Assembly: GCF_003478445.1 (NCBI RefSeq)
Contig: NZ_QUET01000019.1
Coordinates: forward strand, 1 to 64,000
DNA: 64,000 nucleotides
Direction of reading: 5' to 3'
From: Roseburia sp. AM59-24XD
GTDB lineage: Bacteria > Bacillota > Clostridia > Lachnospirales > Lachnospiraceae
The notes below the pieces were generated by a model. The model was not told where the DNA came from. It saw only the letters and a program-made list of their open reading frames with translations, and did not search any database. Each line of letters starts with the position of its first letter. The stretch's first letter is position 1. This document shows, piece after piece, positions 1-8,193 of this stretch. Position numbers and translations under genes: made by a program.

Positions 1-15
1 GTGACCTCCTTTTGT
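1..15 (-). promoter_or_regulatory. Ribosome binding site of a minus-strand gene lying off the left edge
   Basis: Read on the minus strand the first bases give AAAAGGAGGTCAC. This is nearly the same as the site in front of rplS at 4733-4745 (AAAAGGAGGTCACATC then ATG). The start codon would lie just outside the window, so a leftward gene probably begins there. Its product cannot be seen. Confidence 0.55.
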
Positions 16-161
16 ATGCGGTAATCCCTGTTACCATTGTTTTTTTCCAATTCATAGTATACAGGTAAATCCACGATGCTACAAATTGGAGGTCATTACA
101 TATTGTCTTCTGCAATTTCTGACTTCATTTTGCTGCTTCTCCTTTGCCATTCTCTGTTTTA

Positions 162-189
162 ATTATATTCTCATTTTTGAGAAGGTCAA
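162..189 (-). promoter_or_regulatory. Promoter with a palindromic spacer, for the off-window leftward gene
   Basis: On the minus strand a TTGACC -35 box (184-189) and a consensus TATAAT -10 box (162-167) are 16 bp apart. The whole 16 bp spacer is an inverted repeat, TTCTCA-AAAA-TGAGAA. A repressor bound there would block RNA polymerase, so it is a candidate operator. The leader to the window edge is about 150 nt and holds a small hairpin (GGTAA/TTACC). Confidence 0.6.
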
Positions 190-434
190 GATTTTTCATC
201 ATTTCCATGGAGATTCCGTTTATATTTACCTGCATCTCTTTTATGTGACCTGAATTATATAATGCACGCCTCGCAGGTGTCAATCGCATTTTCTATGGAA
301 ATTTAATTTTTCACACCTTGCTTTTCCGGAAAGATGCCTCCATGCCTACTTTCCCCCTTGAAACAGCCATCAATATATCGTATAATCGTACTGTTTGGAC
401 ACTTTTAATTGCAGTACATGATGTCTGGCCACCG
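190..434. other. Intergenic stretch with no gene seen
   Basis: Between the divergent promoter at 162-189 and the hairpin at 435-468 I see no open frame with a ribosome binding site and no RNA gene. A convincing promoter for prfC was not identified. Confidence 0.5.
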
Positions 435-468
435 GATAGCAATTTATATGTAAACGTACATTGCTATC
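435..468. repeat. Hairpin next to a dispersed repeat, upstream of prfC
   Basis: GATAGCAA (435-442) pairs perfectly with TTGCTATC (461-468). The loop contains a smaller TGTA/TACA hairpin. It runs directly into the dispersed repeat at 461-494. There is no T-tract, so it is not an evident terminator. Confidence 0.5.
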
Positions 469-494
469 TGCCTTTAACCCTTGCATCATATTAT
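461..494. repeat. Dispersed intergenic repeat A, copy 1
   Basis: This 34 bp segment matches 17779-17812 at 30 of 34 positions and contains the core CCCTTGCATCAT (478-489). The same core occurs at 4371-4382. All three copies are intergenic and have the same orientation. Confidence 0.6.
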
Positions 495-516
495 TAGAAT
501 ATATCGGAGGATCAAC

Positions 517-2114
517 ATGTCAGAAAATGATTTAAGAAAACAGATTGAGAAACGAAGAACCTTTGCGATCATCTCACACCCGGATGCCGGTAAAACGACA
601 TTGACGGAGAAGTTTCTGTTATACGGAGGGGCGATCAATACCGCCGGTTCTGTAAAGGGAAAGGCAAATTCCAAATATGCCGTATCTGACTGGATGGAGA
701 TTGAGAAGGAACGTGGTATCTCCGTTACTTCTTCCGTTCTGCAGTTTAATTATAACGATTATTGTATCAATATTCTGGATACACCGGGACATCAGGACTT
801 TTCCGAGGATACCTACCGTACACTGATGGCTGCGGATTCCGCCGTAATGGTGATCGATGCTTCCAAGGGTGTGGAGGCACAAACGATCAAGCTGTTTAAG
901 GTTTGTGTAATGCGTCACATTCCAATCTTTACCTTTATCAACAAAATGGACCGCGACGCCAAGGATTCGTTTGAGCTTCTGGATGATATTGAAACCGTAC
1001 TCGGTATCCGCACCTGTCCGGTCAACTGGCCGATCGGTTCCGGTAAACGTTTTAAGGGAATTTACGACCGCGATGCCAAGACCGTCCGCTCCTTCCAGTC
1101 TGTAGCAACCGGTGGTGCCAAGCAGCCGCTGAGACCGATTACTCCATTGACGATCCGGCACTCAGGGAGCTTGCCGGGGATGATCTGTACGATCAGCTTC
1201 TGGAAGAGATCGAACTGTTAGACGGTGCCAGCGATCCGCTGGATCTTAAGCAGGTTCAGAATGGCGAACTTTCTCCTGTATTTTTCGGTTCCGCACTGAC
1301 CACCTTCGGTGTAGAAACCTTTCTGAATTACTTTTTGCAGATGACAACACCACCTCTGCCACGCCACTCCAACGAGGGCGACATCGATCCGGTTACCTCT
1401 CCGTTTTCTGCGTTTGTCTTTAAGATTCAGGCAAATATGAATAAGGCTCACCGCGACCGAATTGCATTTATGCGAATCTGTTCCGGTAAATTTGAGGCCG
1501 ATAAGGATGTGTATCATGTACAGAGCAAACGTAAGCTGAAGCTCTCCCAGCCACAGCAGATCATGGCACAGGATCGTCAGGTAATTTCAGAGGCATATGC
1601 CGGAGATGTGATCGGAGTCTTTGACCCGGGCATTTTCTCCATCGGCGACACGATCACAATGCCGGGCAGCAAGTTTGAGTATGAAGGAATCCCAACCTTC
1701 GCTCCTGAGCATTTCTGTCGTGTAGTTCAGCTTAATTCCATGAAACGAAAGCAGTTCGTCAAGGGAATCACCCAGATCGCACAGGAGGGTGCTATTCAGA
1801 TCTTTCAGGAATTTACAGCCGGAATGTCCGAGATTATCGTAGGCGTTGTCGGTGTACTTCAGTTCGATGTATTGAAGTACCGTCTGGAAAACGAATACGG
1901 CTGTGAGATCCGTCTGGAGTCCCTGCCGTATGAATATATCCGCTGGGTGGGCGATCCGACCACGGATGTCACGAAGCTGAAACGTATGAACAATGTCAAG
2001 GCAGTCAAGGATATGAAGGGCAACCCACTGCTCCTCTTTGTCAATGACTGGATGATCCGCATGGTTCTCGAAGATAACGAAGGACTGGAGCTTCTGGAAT
2101 TTAAAAAGAACTGA
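517..2114 (+). CDS. prfC: Peptide chain release factor 3 (frame interrupted once)
   Basis: RF3 is the translational GTPase that recycles RF1/RF2 from the ribosome after peptide release. The start is the ATG at 517 behind TCGGAGG; an upstream in-frame ATG has no such site. GTPase motifs are visible: [10 protein letters not shown] (P-loop), the ERGISV switch region, DTPGHQDF and NKMD. The second half holds the RF3 C-terminal domains. The frame breaks near 1122-1127: AAGCAGCCGCTGAG reads correctly as AAG CAG GCC GCT GAG if one G is added. With that base the protein is 532 residues, normal for RF3. A terminator follows at 2146-2190. It is the only plus-strand housekeeping gene here. The break is most likely a sequencing deletion. 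Confidence 0.93.
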
Positions 2115-2145
2115 TCCGGTTCACCTGTCCGTAAATACCGATAAC

Positions 2146-2190
2146 AAAAAGTGCTGAGTCACAGGTTTTAACCTATGGTTCGGCACTTTT
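2146..2190 (+). terminator. Rho-independent terminator of prfC
   Basis: AAAAGTGC (2147-2154) pairs with GCACTTTT (2183-2190). An inner AGGT/ACCT stem lies between them, and the hairpin begins about 30 nt after the prfC stop. Confidence 0.75.
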
Positions 2191-2199
2191 AATATCTTA

Positions 2200-2224
2200 G
2201 AAAATGCTTGTAACGTAGTGTTAT
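2200..2224 (-). repeat. Dispersed intergenic repeat B, copy 1 (inverted)
   Basis: The reverse complement contains AACACTACGTTACAAG, which matches the repeats at 4256-4283 and 29046-29073. The following bases (to about 2240) partly fold back on this copy (GAAAAT ... ATTTTC), giving a REP-like hairpin. Confidence 0.45.
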
Positions 2225-2249
2225 GCCAACGAGAATTTTCCTATACCAC

Positions 2250-2282
2250 AAAAAAGAGAGCGTCCTTTCGAACACTCTCTTC
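2250..2282 (-). terminator. Terminator of the zinc-ribbon membrane protein gene
   Basis: On the minus strand AAGAGAG and CTCTCTT form a stem followed by six T residues. It starts 24 nt after the stop codon at 2306. Confidence 0.7.
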
Positions 2283-2305
2283 GTTCTTCTTTCTATATCC
2301 GGATC

Positions 2306-3379
2306 TTAGACCTCTTCCTCTATCTCTTCCTCGTCAGGCTGGATATGATCGGTGAAATACTGCTCACTGATCATATCCAGGTATGCCGGATCCTCCTCCG
2401 GATACTGCTTCACCAGATTGCTGCGGATATGTGCCATAACCACCAGATCATTCTCTGCCTGAGACACCTCCGGATTGGTCCACTTCTCAGCGATCTCCTT
2501 TGTCAGGTTCTCGCTCATCCATGCAAGGATCTTTTCTGTCTTTTCCTTTTCGATCGGAATCTCTGTCTTAATTCTTGCAGACTTTACAACAGAAACAATA
2601 CCGCCGATCAAAAACAGTAAAAACATCAGTGCAAGTCCCCAAAGGACTACAACATTATACTTGATCGGAATGATATCCAGCTTACATAACAGCAGGTATG
2701 CTTCTCCGATAATACCGAAGATAATAAATGTCAGACCGGAGAATAACATATCTTTGTACGCATCCTCTTTGGTCACATACTCTTTAGTGGACTCGTATAA
2801 AAGATCTCTGGCTGTATCCTCCTCGTCATCATCTTCTCCCAACTTCAGCTCCTCATTGTCCTCTGCAAACGGATTGTAATTCGGATCAGATGCTTCATCC
2901 TCTGCATCCCAGTCATACTCTTCCGGCTCTGAGGTCTCTTCCTCATCCTCTGAATCACTCCCTGCAAGAACTTTTTCCTCTTCGCTGTCATCCTCTGTCT
3001 CATCGGAAGCATCTGCATCTGCGTCCTCATCAGCAGTTTTCTTCTCAAGCTCCTGTCTGCGTGCTTCTTCCTTCTGCTGCTCGATATCCTCCTCCACAGC
3101 GGTCAGAAAACCCTCAAAAAGACGCTCCGCCTTTTTCGCCATCTTCTCCGGGACAGTCACTTTATAGCTGTCTGTCTCCTCATCGTACTTTTTCAGAGCT
3201 CCCTTTACCTTGGAATATTCCAGATACTCCACAAAACGGTCTGCCATCTGCTCGTCCTTGAGATTGCAGATATCAACCGTTTCAAAATCGGCTGCCGTTC
3301 CTTCTACAAGCTCGGTTCCGCAATCTGCACAGACGGTGATCCCGTCTCTGTACTCTGTCTTACACTTTGGACACCACAT
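2306..3379 (-). CDS. Zinc-ribbon, acidic, membrane-anchored protein of unknown function
   Basis: The 357-residue product starts with a zinc ribbon (CPKC at residues 3-6, CADC at 17-20). Residues 30-100 resemble the DUF2007 / putative signal-transducing fold, with a VDICNLKDEQMADRFVEYL-type stretch. A long, very acidic low-complexity linker follows (about 110-200). Two adjacent hydrophobic segments (about 215-265) suit membrane helices, and the tail is again acidic. The start is supported by GAGGAGG upstream. It has its own promoter (3413-3441) and terminator. No enzymatic motif is visible. A regulatory or sensory membrane role is a guess from the architecture. Confidence 0.7.
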   Translation of the reverse strand: MWCPKCKTEYRDGITVCADCGTELVEGTAADFETVDICNLKDEQMADRFVEYLEYSKVKGALKKYDEETDSYKVTVPEKMAKKAERLFEGFLTAVEEDIEQQKEEARRQELEKKTADEDADADASDETEDDSEEEKVLAGSDSEDEEETSEPEEYDWDAEDEASDPNYNPFAEDNEELKLGEDDDEEDTARDLLYESTKEYVTKEDAYKDMLFSGLTFIIFGIIGEAYLLLCKLDIIPIKYNVVVLWGLALMFLLFLIGGIVSVVKSARIKTEIPIEKEKTEKILAWMSENLTKEIAEKWTNPEVSQAENDLVVMAHIRSNLVKQYPEEDPAYLDMISEQYFTDHIQPDEEEIEEEV

Positions 3380-3412
3380 AATTTCGTCCTCCTCTTAATC
3401 GTTCTCTAACTA

Positions 3413-3441
3413 ATACTAGCATACCCCCCGCCAAAACTCAA
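3413..3441 (-). promoter_or_regulatory. Sigma-A type promoter of the zinc-ribbon protein gene
   Basis: TTGAGT (3436-3441) and TAGTAT (3413-3418) are separated by 17 bp on the minus strand, about 35 bp upstream of the start codon. Confidence 0.6.
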
Positions 3442-3481
3442 GGTTTCCGGCGGTTTTCACAAACTCTTCACAACCGCAGTT

Positions 3482-4189
3482 CTATCCCATAAATCGGACA
3501 ACACAATATGCTTTCCCCGCAGAATCCTGCAGTGCAACCAGATAGCCGTCCGGCGTCTCATAACGCACCGGCCGGATCGTATCTCCAAGCATCGCCTGAC
3601 TACGATACTCCACACGCAACTCACGGATCACAAACGTTTCCGGCAGATATGCGGTCGCCATGCGGACATATTGCCCGTTATTGACGTGGTGATTCGTATC
3701 CAGATGATACTCCTGTACCACAAATGCCTTCTGTTCCTGCCCGCCCTCCTTTGGAACCGGAATCTTCCGGGAGACCTTTTCCAACGGAAGCGGATCTGCG
3801 ATGCCATACAGATCAATATCCTCCGGACTTACCATGCAGGGACGCATCTTTACCCGGTCTAACAGCGTCCAGATAGAATATGCCTGAACCGCAGCCTTGC
3901 CGTCCTCGCCATAGATCAGAAAGTTACGATAGCCAAACATCTTCTCGCTGCCGCATGCCTGTGTCGCGATCTTAATATGCTCGCCCATATCCGGATAACG
4001 GTCGATCACGATCTGCCAGAAATTCAACACCCACATTTTCTGTCTGCCGTAAACGGTATCCATTCCGACACCTAATTCCTCTGACTCGAAACAGGTGCAG
4101 TCCTGCAGATAATTGACAATCCCGTCCGGGCTTAATTTACCGTTCTCCGCCAGCTCACTGTATCTTACTCTGCTATCAAATGAATACAT
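3482..4189 (-). CDS. Acyl-ACP thioesterase
   Basis: The 235-residue protein is a double hot-dog acyl-ACP thioesterase (FatA/FatB-like family) that releases fatty acids from acyl carrier protein. It begins MYSFDSRVRYSE, the usual opening of clostridial members. The NHHVNNGQYV motif at about residues 150-160 contains the conserved Asn/His of the active site. I chose the ATG at 4189 because GGAAAGGAG lies just upstream; the longer frame to 4246 adds a hydrophobic stretch with no ribosome binding site. The gene stands alone between two terminated units. Confidence 0.85.
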   Translation of the reverse strand: MYSFDSRVRYSELAENGKLSPDGIVNYLQDCTCFESEELGVGMDTVYGRQKMWVLNFWQIVIDRYPDMGEHIKIATQACGSEKMFGYRNFLIYGEDGKAAVQAYSIWTLLDRVKMRPCMVSPEDIDLYGIADPLPLEKVSRKIPVPKEGGQEQKAFVVQEYHLDTNHHVNNGQYVRMATAYLPETFVIRELRVEYRSQAMLGDTIRPVRYETPDGYLVALQDSAGKAYCVVRFMG

Positions 4190-4255
4190 TCTTTTCTCCT
4201 TTCCCATAACAAGGATCATAACGCCCAAAAATGACAAAACAAGCATTTCCCTGCG

Positions 4256-4283
4256 TCACACTACATTACGAACATTTTCCTAT
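4256..4283 (+). repeat. Dispersed intergenic repeat B, copy 2
   Basis: It contains TCACACTACATTACGAAC followed by ATTTTCCTAT, matching 29046-29073 and, inverted, 2200-2224. It sits next to the rplS terminator. Confidence 0.5.
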
Positions 4284-4287
4284 ATCA

Positions 4288-4326
4288 CGAAAAAAGGAGC
4301 TTCCATTGAAAACGGAAACTCCTTTC
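4288..4326 (-). terminator. Terminator of rplS
   Basis: AAAGGAGTTTCC and GGAAGCTCCTTT form a strong stem on the minus strand followed by a T-run (A-run 4290-4295 on plus). Confidence 0.75.
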
Positions 4327-4358
4327 TGCTGCAAGAATAATAATGATATTAGGTACAA

Positions 4359-4386
4359 AAGGTCATTTGACCCTTGCATCATAATA
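4359..4386. repeat. Dispersed intergenic repeat A, copy 2 (core only)
   Basis: The core CCCTTGCATCAT (4371-4382) is the same as in copies 1 and 3. Here it is joined to a small palindrome, GGTCATTTGACC. It lies just downstream of the rplS stop codon. Confidence 0.5.
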
Positions 4387-4387
4387 A

Positions 4388-4732
4388 TTATTTTACAAGC
4401 TCTTTTACCTTTGCAGCCTTACCTACTCTGTCACGAAGATAGAACAGTTTAGCACGTCTTGCCTTACCTTTTCGTACAACCTCGATCTTGTCGATAATTG
4501 GGGAATGAAGCGGCCAAGTCTTCTCAACACCTACACCGTTAGAGAACTTTCTAACTGTGAATGTCTCTCTGGCACCACCGTTCTGTCTCTTCAGAACTGT
4601 TCCCTCGTAAACCTGGATACGCTCACGGCTACCCTCGATAACCTTTGCATAAACCTTTACAGTATCTCCGACACGGAAATCTGCAACTTCCTTCAACTGC
4701 TCGTCTTCAATTGCCTTAATAATATCGTTCAT
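4388..4732 (-). CDS. rplS: Large ribosomal subunit protein bL19
   Basis: The 114-residue protein matches bL19 along its whole length ([26 protein letters not shown] near the N terminus, [14 protein letters not shown] at the end). The start at 4732 is set by AAAAGGAGGTCACATC. In many Firmicutes rplS is the last gene of rpsP-rimM-trmD-rplS; here trmD lies about 29 kb away on the same strand and rplS has its own promoter (4824-4852) and terminator. Confidence 0.97.
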   Translation of the reverse strand: MNDIIKAIEDEQLKEVADFRVGDTVKVYAKVIEGSRERIQVYEGTVLKRQNGGARETFTVRKFSNGVGVEKTWPLHSPIIDKIEVVRKGKARRAKLFYLRDRVGKAAKVKELVK

Positions 4733-4823
4733 GATGTGACCTCCTTTTATTTTCGACATTCTTAATACTTATGTGCTGTCCGCAACCGTAACAGAGGAAT
4801 ATCTCTACTCACAACCACACTAT

Positions 4824-4852
4824 CATATCATAACATTTCCGCCAAGACAACC
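4824..4852 (-). promoter_or_regulatory. rplS promoter
   Basis: TTGTCT (4847-4852) and TATGAT (4824-4829) with a 17 bp spacer on the minus strand. The untranslated leader is about 85 nt, long enough for a regulatory RNA fold, but no known motif was recognised. Confidence 0.6.
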
Positions 4853-4934
4853 CCTAATTTTAAAAATCAATAGAAAAATGAATCGCCACTTAGGGAATCC
4901 GTCCTCTTTGCAGCAGCCATGACACCGATTACTG

Positions 4935-7900
4935 TTATTCTATCTGAAACAGCTCCATCAGCTCTTCCATCGTAAGCTGGTTTACAAATACCTCCCCCGC
5001 CTCGATTACATTTTCGGATAAAAGCTTCTTGCGGGTCTGCAGGGCATCGATCTTTTCTTCGATCGAATCCTTCATAATCAGTTTGATCACCTGTACCTTC
5101 TTCTTCTGACCAATCCGGTATGCACGGTCTGTCGCCTGCTCTTCCACCGCCGGATTCCACCATGGATCAAAGTGGATCACGGTGTCTGCACCGGTTAAGT
5201 TCAGTCCGGTTCCTCCCGCCTTGAGAGAGATCAAAAACACCTTGACCCTTCCCTGGTTAAAGCTTTTGACGTATTCCTTGCGCTGCTCCGGCTTCGTGGC
5301 ACCTGCCAGATAATGATAGGCGATTCCCTGCTTGGTAAGCTCCTGCGCAATGATATTGAGCATCGAGGTGAACTGTGAAAAGATGATCACGCTGTGACCG
5401 CCGTTGAGGATGTCCGGAAGCTGCTCCAGCAGAAGATCCAGCTTGCCGCTGCCACCATGATAGTTTTCAATGAAGGTACCCGGATGACAGCAGATCTGGC
5501 GCAGTCTCGTCAACGCCGCAAGAACCTGCATTCTGCCACCTGCAGCCTCAAAGGTGCCGACGCCCTTCATCTCCTCCTGAATCCTTGACAGATACGACAG
5601 ATATATCTTTTTCTGTTTTGCTGTCATCTCTGCCATACGCTTTGTCTCAATCTTATCCGGCAGCTCCTTTAAGACTTCCTTCTTCATACGACGCAGGACA
5701 AACGGCTGTATCCTGGTCCGAAGCTCCTTCATCTTATTCTGGTCGTGCTCCTTTAAAATCGGTTTTTCATAGGCATCGGCAAACCTTGAATACTTCATAA
5801 AAAAGCCCGGCATAATAAAATCAAAGATCGACCACAGTTCGGAAAGTGCATTCTCGATCGGCGTACCGGTCAGTGCAAACCGGTTGTCTGCCGGAATGCT
5901 CTTGACTGCCTTTGCGCCCAGAGAGGACGGATTCTTGATAAATTGCGCCTCATCCAGAAAAATGTGATCATACTTTTGCTGCTGGTAGCTTTTGGTGTCC
6001 TTCCGTATCAGCGGATATGTTGTGATCCACACATCGTAATCGCCCTGCCGTCCGGCAATGAGTTCCTCTCTCTCCTCCGGCGTTCCCTGCACAATGCAGG
6101 TACGGATCGACGGTGCAAACTTCTGAAACTCATCCTGCCAGTTATAGGCTAACGATGTCGGACAGACGATCAGCGTCTTTTGTCCCGGGAAGGAGCAGAT
6201 ATAGACGATTGCCTGCAGTGTCTTACCAAGACCCATATCGTCTGCAAGGATTCCTCCCATGCCATAGTGCGCCAGCGTCTTAAGCCACTGATATCCCACC
6301 ACCTGATACGGCCGCAGAGAAGCCGTCACGGTCTCCGGTATCTCCCAGCTTGCCTGCTCCGGATGCTTCAGATCCTGCAAAAGTCTTTCATAAGCCTCCT
6401 GTCTCTGCAGACGGCTTCCCCGCGGCAGCATCTTCTCTAAAAACATTGCCGTACTCTTATGAAACTTCAACTTGCTGCCGGAGTATTCCTGATCGTTATC
6501 CAACATCCAGCGCAACGAATGAAGCTGCGGATCCTCTCTTGTCAGATCAATAAAGGAGCCGTCCTTTAACCTGAAATACTTCCGTTTCAACTGAACCGAG
6601 CGGAAGAATGCCTCCAGCTCCTCCTGCGGGATCTGCGCATAGCCAAGATCGATCTCTAACAGATTAATATCCGTATCCAGCCGGATATTGGCGGACATCG
6701 TTCCCATTTTGCGAATGCCGTGGCTTTTATATTCTTTGGAATAAAATACCTTAAAATGATCGGTCAGCTCGCTGATCCGTTCTGTCATCAGTTCAAAAAT
6801 ATCGTTTTCATTTTTCAGTAAAAAGCAGTCTCCCTGCACCTGAAAATTCAGTCCGTAAAGAATGCTGATCAGCCGCTCCTCTTCCTCCTTGTCACGGACA
6901 AGAATGATATCGTCTGACGTAAACTCCTCCTGCAACGGATTCACATGATACTTCCCGTAGCAAAACTCCAGCCTTGCAGAAACGTAATACTTCTTGCGCA
7001 TCTGGCTGATATCAAGATAGAGCTCCGGCTGCAGTGCCTCTACAATATAGCTTTCCCGAAGCTGTTCCGGCACCTGTACCTGCATGGACTTTTTAATGAC
7101 CGGCAAAACCTTCTCGATAAAACGCTTTTTGTTTTCGCCGCGGAAATCGATCTGTCCCTCCTGCGACCGGAACAGACTGGAATAAAACGGCAGAAGATTG
7201 CAGATATAATCCCGCTCCGGCAGATAAATGTCTTTCCGGTAATAAAGGATCGAACCGTCCTCTGACAGCGCATACAGCTTATCCTCGCCCTCCTGGGCAA
7301 GCGTCAATCCTTCCTCATCCATCTTCATGTCGAGAGAAATCTCCGGGCGTCCTTCCACGATCTGCGCAGTCCCTGCGTCTTTGCCAAACAAACTCAGCTG
7401 GCATTCCAGTCCCTTTGCCAGATGCAAAAGCTTCACCAGCATATTCTGTGATAAGACCATCTCCTGTCTGCTGAACAGATTGGAATAATAAGTCTTACCG
7501 AGCGTCTCCTGAATCTCGTAAATCTCGGTCAGATAGGACATCACATTAGCGGACGCCTCATCAAAGGCACATTCTCCCGGAATAAAGTAAAACTGCTTTC
7601 CAAGACGAATGTCCTTCTCCTCGTAATAATCCGCGATAAACTTCTTGGTGTTTGTCACCTTATACATTTTCTCGGAGCCGGCGTACAGGCTTAAATACGC
7701 CTTAGCATTCTGCTTCCTTAAAAGCGACGGGATCGTAATACGGAGTCCCAGATGATAATAGGTCGGACTGAGTCTGCGAAATTCTCTTTTCTGGAAATAT
7801 TCAATAATCTGATAAGCAGTTTTATCCCTGGTATCCAGATGCTCCTTTACGTTCTCCCGCTGCTGGTAATCCGCAATAAATAAAAGTGTTGCCACAACAT

Positions 7901-8147
7901 GCTTACAGGCTCCCTTTTGCTTAACATGCGACGGACAGTTGCAGGTATAAAGCCACTCTCCATCTTCAGACACCTGTATCGTCACGACATACTGGTTTCC
8001 TCCATGTACCACACTTCGATACTGACCATTGTTCTCATTCCAGGTCACATCACTTACCGCATGCGCTGCATAATAACGCATTCCGCGGTAATATACCGTT
8101 TCTGAGGATGCCATGCGGCGAATTGCCTCTCGTGTGATTCTCTGCAT
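4935..8147 (-). CDS. SNF2-family helicase with SWIM zinc finger
   Basis: The 1070-residue product is a bacterial Swi2/Snf2-type DNA translocase. It starts with a SWIM zinc finger (CNCPSHVKQKGACKH, about residues 70-85), then a long SNF2-associated region. The ATPase core has ADDMGLGKT (Walker A, about 630), LDEAQ (motif II) and TGTPIEN (motif III), and ends with the helicase C-terminal motifs (VIIFSQF, GLNLTGADTV, RAYRIGQKKKV). I prefer the ATG at 8147, with AAGAGG upstream, over a TTG 24 bp earlier. The gene closes the yqfC-to-flippase series. Such proteins remodel DNA-bound complexes; the precise role is unknown. Confidence 0.88.
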   Translation of the reverse strand: MQRITREAIRRMASSETVYYRGMRYYAAHAVSDVTWNENNGQYRSVVHGGNQYVVTIQVSEDGEWLYTCNCPSHVKQKGACKHVVATLLFIADYQQRENVKEHLDTRDKTAYQIIEYFQKREFRRLSPTYYHLGLRITIPSLLRKQNAKAYLSLYAGSEKMYKVTNTKKFIADYYEEKDIRLGKQFYFIPGECAFDEASANVMSYLTEIYEIQETLGKTYYSNLFSRQEMVLSQNMLVKLLHLAKGLECQLSLFGKDAGTAQIVEGRPEISLDMKMDEEGLTLAQEGEDKLYALSEDGSILYYRKDIYLPERDYICNLLPFYSSLFRSQEGQIDFRGENKKRFIEKVLPVIKKSMQVQVPEQLRESYIVEALQPELYLDISQMRKKYYVSARLEFCYGKYHVNPLQEEFTSDDIILVRDKEEEERLISILYGLNFQVQGDCFLLKNENDIFELMTERISELTDHFKVFYSKEYKSHGIRKMGTMSANIRLDTDINLLEIDLGYAQIPQEELEAFFRSVQLKRKYFRLKDGSFIDLTREDPQLHSLRWMLDNDQEYSGSKLKFHKSTAMFLEKMLPRGSRLQRQEAYERLLQDLKHPEQASWEIPETVTASLRPYQVVGYQWLKTLAHYGMGGILADDMGLGKTLQAIVYICSFPGQKTLIVCPTSLAYNWQDEFQKFAPSIRTCIVQGTPEEREELIAGRQGDYDVWITTYPLIRKDTKSYQQQKYDHIFLDEAQFIKNPSSLGAKAVKSIPADNRFALTGTPIENALSELWSIFDFIMPGFFMKYSRFADAYEKPILKEHDQNKMKELRTRIQPFVLRRMKKEVLKELPDKIETKRMAEMTAKQKKIYLSYLSRIQEEMKGVGTFEAAGGRMQVLAALTRLRQICCHPGTFIENYHGGSGKLDLLLEQLPDILNGGHSVIIFSQFTSMLNIIAQELTKQGIAYHYLAGATKPEQRKEYVKSFNQGRVKVFLISLKAGGTGLNLTGADTVIHFDPWWNPAVEEQATDRAYRIGQKKKVQVIKLIMKDSIEEKIDALQTRKKLLSENVIEAGEVFVNQLTMEELMELFQIE

Positions 8148-8193
8148 TTTACGAAACCTCTTTTCTTTCAATCAAACTGTCTTTGATCAACGG

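Noticed and set aside
1110..1135. Programmed ribosomal frameshift in prfC
   Set aside because: RF2 (prfB), not RF3, is the known frameshifted factor. There is no slippery heptamer or stop-coupled Shine-Dalgarno signal here, and the same one-base loss occurs in many unrelated genes of this window.
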